From: Tolypeutes matacus
Lineage: Eukaryota; Chordata; Mammalia; Cingulata; Chlamyphoridae
Direction of reading: 5' to 3'
Assembly: GCA_026826555.1 (NCBI GenBank)
Contig: JAKSZT010000089.1
Span: forward strand, 875,437-939,436
Length of the DNA stretch: 64,000 bases
The translations under genes were made by a program, and so were the position numbers. Positions 59,561 through 64,000 of this stretch are shown here, one piece after another. Below the pieces are notes generated by a model. The model was not told where the DNA came from. It made no database searches and saw only the letters and a program-made list of their open reading frames with translations. Every line of letters begins with the position of its first letter. Positions within the stretch are counted from its first letter, which is position 1.

Positions 59561-60469
59561 CTGGGGGGGATGGGGGGAGCAGAGGCAAAGCTGTGTGGGC
59601 GGCCGCCCGCAGGCCCAGCCGTGGGGGGCAAGTGCCTGCAGCCTTGGAGGGACAGGACAGGCCCAGTCCAAACACCACGTGGGCGACACCCACGACCCCT
59701 GCCGGGCAAGCACGCAGCGAGAGGCCGGGCTGGCCTGGCGCCGTCCTCACCCCCCAGACACTCGGAAGCCTGCGCCTTTCTGTAACCGATGAATCCCTAG
59801 GACAGTCAACTTCAGCCCTGACCACCGCCGTGTGGAGGCGGCGGCCTGCGTGGACGAGGAGAGCGCCGCGTTTATCCCAGCTAAGCCCAGGGCCTGGAAG
59901 CCTCGGGGGCCACCGTGATGCCCCCACCCACGCTGTGATATGTCTTGCCTGCACCACGAGACCCCCCACACTGACAGCCCTGCCTGCACTCCCTGGAGAC
60001 CTTTTTGCTTTCTAAATACTTTTCCTCAGTCTTTCATTCATGCCTTGAAATACCAAAAAGAAAAAGAAAAAAAAGATAAAGTGGCAAACTCCAATTATTG
60101 TAGGAAACTTTTTAAACACATCTCTCTTAGAAACTGTAGGTAAAGTAGAAAAAATAGGAATATTTAGGCCTTGAAAAACAATTCTTATAGTATGCTCTGA
60201 AAATACAGATAGAACTTCACACCAAACATGCATGGACACTTTAAATCCTGACCAGCTCTTAGGGCCAAAAGAAATCTGATGGCTATAATCAAAAAAGCAG
60301 ATAGTAACAACTATTAAGAGAGGCTGTGAAGAAATTGTAACCGTTATATATTGCTGGGGGGAATATAAAATGGTACAAATATTTTGGGGAAAAAAGATTA
60401 CAAGAAACAAAAATATTATTTATTGATAAAAGATTCAGTTCAGCAAAAATATACAAAGATTATAAAATA
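59561..60469 (-). other. Start of a long MROH1 intron
   Basis: The part at 59561-60000 is single-copy GC-rich intron with no supported exon. From about 60060 the base composition changes sharply to A-rich sequence with a decayed L1 endonuclease-like stretch (AATTATTGTAGGAAACTTTT near 60090). Confidence 0.6.
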
Positions 60470-60891
60470 TATTCACCTCACAACAGAGCCCCAAAAGATA
60501 TGAATCAAAAAATTACAGAATTGAAAGGAGAAGGAGATAGCTCTACAACGATAATTGGAAAATTCAATACACCACTTCCAATAACTGAGAGAGAGAAAGA
60601 GAAACTCAGTAAGGGACCAGAGGACTTGAACAACACTGTTAACCAATTAGAGCTAATGGACACATACAGAGCAGTCTACCCAGCAACAGCAAACACACAT
60701 TATTCTCAAGTGCACATAGAACATTTTCAGGGATAGACCATAAGATAATCCACAATTCAAATCTTAATTAATGTAAAAATATTGAAATCCTACAGAAGAT
60801 CTTCTAGGACCACAATGGAATAAAGCTAGAAATCTACAACAGGAAGAGAACTGGAAAATTCACAAAAATATGGAGGTTAAACAACACTTTT

Positions 60892-61130
60892 TTTTTTTTT
60901 TTTTTTTTTTATTTACCACCACCACCCCTTGCTGCTTGTGCTTGCTGTGTCCATTTGCTTTTGCGTTTTTCTGGGTCTGCTTGTCTCCCTTTGTTGAATC
61001 ATCTTGCTGCGTCAGCTCACCGCGCCACACAGGCCGGCTTGCCTTCACCAGGAGGCCCTGGGAATCGAACCCAGGGCCTTCCATATGGTAAACAGGAGCC
61101 CAGACAATTAGCCACGGCCACTTCCAACAA
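60892..61130 (-). mobile_element. tRNA-derived SINE, antisense
   Basis: A T-run (60889-60910) is followed by the SINE body complement, B-box complement GGGAATCGAACCC near 61048, and the 5' end complement near ATTAGCCACGGCCACTTCC. AACAACAC / AACAATAC repeats flank it within the L1. Confidence 0.87.
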
Positions 61131-61234
61131 TACATTTCTAAACAATCAGTGGGCCAAAGAAGAATTAGCAAGAGAAATCAGTAAATATCTCGAGAAAAAT
61201 GAAAACAAGAACACAACTTATAAAAACGTATGGG

Positions 61235-61341
61235 GGGGCGGAAATGGACGTGGCTCAAGAGGTTCGGCGTCTGTCTACCATATGGAGAGACCAGGGTTCG
61301 ATCCCCGGTACCTCCCGGTAAAAAAAAAAAAAAAAAAAAAA
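61235..61341 (+). mobile_element. Short monomeric tRNA-like SINE
   Basis: It holds only the first tRNA-like module (GGACGTGGCTCAAGAGGTTC ... GGTTCGATCCCCGG) plus an A-run. The duplications AAAACGTATGGG (61223-61234) and AAAACTTATGGG (61342-61353) flank it. Confidence 0.9.
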
Positions 61342-62345
61342 AAAACTTATGGGATGCAGGGAAGGCAGTGCTCAGAGGAAAATTTATAGCCCTAAACACC
61401 CACATTAAAGAGGAAGAAATAGCTAAAATCAAAGACCTACTGGCACACCTGCAGGAACTAGAAAAAGAACAGCAAACTAACCCCAAAGCAGGCAGAAGAA
61501 AGAAATAACAAAGATTAGAGGAGAAATAAATGAAGTTGAAGGAAAAAGAAAAAACAATAGGGAGAATTAACAAAACCAAAATTTGATTCTTTGAGAAGAT
61601 CAATAAAATTGACAAACTTTTAGCTAGAATGACAAACAAAAAAAGGGAGAAGATGCAAATAAATAAAATCAGAAATGAGAAGAGGGACATACTGCTGATG
61701 ACACAAAATAAAAAAGATCAGAAGGATAATATAAAACAACTGTATGCCAAAAAATTAGACGACAAAAATGAAATGGACAATTTCCTAGAAACAAACAAAC
61801 TATCTACACTGACTCTAGAAGAAACAGAAGACCTCAAGAAACCAATCACAAGTAAAGAGACTGAATCAGTCATCAAAAATCTCCCAAAAAAGAAAAGCCC
61901 AAGACCAGATGGCGTCACAGGTGAATTCTACCAATCATTCCAAGAAGAATTAATCCCAGTCCTGTTCAAACTCTTCTAAAAATATCGAGGAGGGAATAGT
62001 ACCTAATTCATTCTAGGAAGCCAACACCTCCCCAGTACCAAAGCCAGAAAAAGATACAAGAAAAGAATATTACAGACCAATCTCTCTAATGAATATGATG
62101 CAAAAATCTTCAAAAAATATTTGAAAATAGACTCCAACAGCACATTAAAAGAATTATACACAATGATCAAATGGATTGTATTCCAGGTATACAAGGGTGG
62201 TTCAACACAAGAAAATCAGTGAATGTAACACAACACTCATTAACAAATACAAGAGGGAAAACCACATGATCATCTTGATTGATGCAGAAAAGGCATTTGA
62301 CAAAATCCTGCATCCTTTCTTGATAAAAACACTTTGGAAGATAGG

Positions 62346-62382
62346 ACGGGAGCCCTACTGATTGAGCCACAGCCGCTTCCCT
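62346..62382 (-). mobile_element. Truncated SINE 5' end at a deletion junction in L1
   Basis: The 37 bases ACGGGAGCCCTACTGATTGA...CTTCCC are the 5' 37 bases (complement) of the same SINE type as at 3692-3871. On the left the sequence jumps directly to L1 RT sequence about 350 bp upstream, so the rest of the SINE and part of the L1 were deleted together. On the right the L1 continues at TCAGTAGTATTT. Confidence 0.85.
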
Positions 62383-62728
62383 CAGTAGTATTTCTATGCA
62401 CTAGTAATGAGCAAGCTGAGGAGTAAGTCAAGGAGAAGGAAAAAAAAAAAAAAATCAGTTCTCAATAGCAACTAGAAGAAGCAAATATCTAGGAATAAAT
62501 TTAACCAAGGATGTAAAGGACTTGTGTTCAGAAAACTACAAAACATTGCTACAAGAAATCAAAGATCTAAATAAATGGAAGGACATTCCATGTTCAAGGA
62601 CTGGAAGACTAAATATCGTTAAGATGTCAATTTCACCCAGATGATTTATAGATTCAATGCAATCCCAACCAAAATTCTAACAGCCTACTTTTCAGAAATG
62701 GAAAAGCCATTAATCAAATTCATTTGGA

Positions 62729-63236
62729 GGGGGGTGGATGTGGCTCAAATGGTTGGGCGTCCGTCTCCCATATGGAGGGACCTGGGTTCGATCCCCCGGA
62801 CCTCCCGGTAAAATAAAGAAAAATATAGAAGGTGCGCGGGCCCCCAGGTCCCACAAACGAATGAGCCCCCAGGCTCTGCGTGCGAGTGCACTGCCAGGCC
62901 CGCCAAGCCACGCAGCAAGATGACGTAACAGGAGAGCGACACAAGGGAGAACCAAGACAAGATGCGCCAAAAAAACAGGAACTGAGATGGCACTGGTGGC
63001 AGAATACCTCTCTCCCACACGGGGGTCCCCAGGATTGAATCCTGGTGAAGACAGGAGGAGTAGGATGAGAAGGGAGGACAGGAAACAGACACAGAGAATT
63101 GCCCAGCGAATGGACATAAAACAGCAAAACTGGGTGAGGGGAGGGGGGGATTAAAATGGATAAAAGTAAATTAAAAAATCTTAAAAAAAAAAAAAAAAAA
63201 AAAGAAAGAAAGAAATACATTGAAAGCCTTAAAAAA
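62729..63236 (+). mobile_element. Dimeric tRNA-like SINE
   Basis: Full-length composite: first module with B-box GGTTCGATCCC near 62784, second module near 62980-63060 with GGATTGAATCC, then the shared tail and an A-run with GAAA repeats. The duplications AAATTCATTTGGA (62716-62728) and AAATTTATTTGGA (63237-63249) flank it. It is inserted in L1 ORF2. Confidence 0.92.
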
Positions 63237-64000
63237 AAATTTATTTGGAAGGGTAAGGGGCCCTGAATAATCAAAGCCATCTTGAAAAAGAACAAAGAGG
63301 AATCATATTTCCTGACTTTAAAGCATATTATAAAGCTACAGTGGTCTGAACAGCATGATATTGACATCAAGACAGACATATTGATCAATGGAATTGAATT
63401 GAGAGTTCAGAAACAGATCCTCACATCAGTGGTCAAGTGATATTTGCCAAGGCTGCCAAATCCACTCAAGTGGGACAGAAACAGTCTCTTCAACAAATGG
63501 TGCTGGGAGAACTGGGTATCTGTAACCAAAAGAATGAAAGAGGGTTTATCTTATATCTTATATTAAAATTAACTCAAAATGCATTAAAGACCTAAATAAA
63601 GAGCCAGGACCATAAAGTCCTAGAAGAAAATGTCGGGAAGCATATTCAAGATCTGGTGGTGGGCAGTGGCTTCTTAGACCTCACACTCAAAGCATGAGCG
63701 ATGATAGAAAAATAAATGAGACCTCCTCAAAACTGTTATTTTTGTGCTTCAAAGGGCTTTTTCAAAAAGGGGAAAAGGCTCCCTACTCAATGGTAGAAAG
63801 TATTTGGAAACCACATATCTGAAAAGGGTTTAACATCCAGAATATATAAAGAAATCCTATGACTCAACTATAAAAAGACCAAAAAAACCCAAAAAATACG
63901 CAAGACTTGAACCGACGTTTTTCCAAAGAGGAAATACAAATGGATAAAAAGCCCATTAAAAGGTGCTGAACTTCACAAGCTGTTGGGAAAACGCAGATCA

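Larger units (their letters stand above)
60470..64000 (+). mobile_element. L1 element, sense strand, heavily interrupted
   Basis: ORF2 pieces appear in order: endonuclease remnant 60500-60736 (STTIIGKFNTPLP), linker 61350-61510 (AVLRGKFIALNTHIKEEE), pre-RT 61629-61979 (KKSPRPDGVTGEFYQ), RT start 62176-62345 ([20 protein letters not shown]), then an internal deletion and later ORF2 to the window edge. The catalytic FADD segment is missing because of the deletion near 62345. At least three SINEs interrupt it. It lies antisense inside an MROH1 intron. Confidence 0.87.

Noticed and set aside
59561..60000. Possible further MROH1 exon upstream of 59560
   Set aside because: No minus-strand segment here combines an acceptor, a donor and HEAT-like sequence in the right phase.

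Overview
This is vertebrate nuclear DNA, specifically from a placental mammal. It has spliced genes with GT-AG introns, CpG-island promoters, LINE-1 debris and many tRNA-Ala-like SINEs. The SINEs match the DAS-SINE type I know from armadillos, so an armadillo (Cingulata, probably Dasypus) is the best guess. The gene order HSF1 - BOP1 (with SCX nested inside) - MROH1 is the conserved order of human 8q24.3. I found no previously undescribed system.

Layout. 1-20386 is intron 1 of HSF1 (minus strand): L1 and SINE repeats to about 14.7 kb, then mostly single-copy sequence. HSF1 coding exon 1 (20387-20503) lies head to head with BOP1 exon 1 (20880-20957), and 376 bp of CpG-rich sequence between the two start codons forms a shared promoter. 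BOP1 runs on the plus strand to 37984 in 16 coding exons: three large 5' introns, then twelve introns of 71-110 bp. The 8.2-kb third intron carries SCX (scleraxis) on the opposite strand. A 400-base run of N hides the SCX N-terminus. BOP1 and MROH1 are tail to tail with 249 bp between stop codons, and one short palindrome there offers a poly(A) hexamer to each strand. MROH1 occupies 38234-59560 on the minus strand: 30 coding exons, all in frame, encoding the C-terminal 1196 residues. Its 5' exons lie beyond the window. From about 60 kb to the end the DNA is L1 and SINE sequence inside the next MROH1 intron.

Roles. HSF1 is the heat-shock transcription factor. BOP1 is a WD40 scaffold of the PeBoW complex in large-subunit ribosome maturation. 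SCX is a bHLH factor of tendon and ligament progenitors. MROH1 is a HEAT-repeat protein linked to lysosomes. They share a neighbourhood and probably regulatory DNA, not a pathway. The most checkable oddities are a GC-AG intron in MROH1, the overlapping bidirectional poly(A) signals, a 27-nt MROH1 microexon, and two L1 copies 58 kb apart that carry a SINE at the same L1 site.
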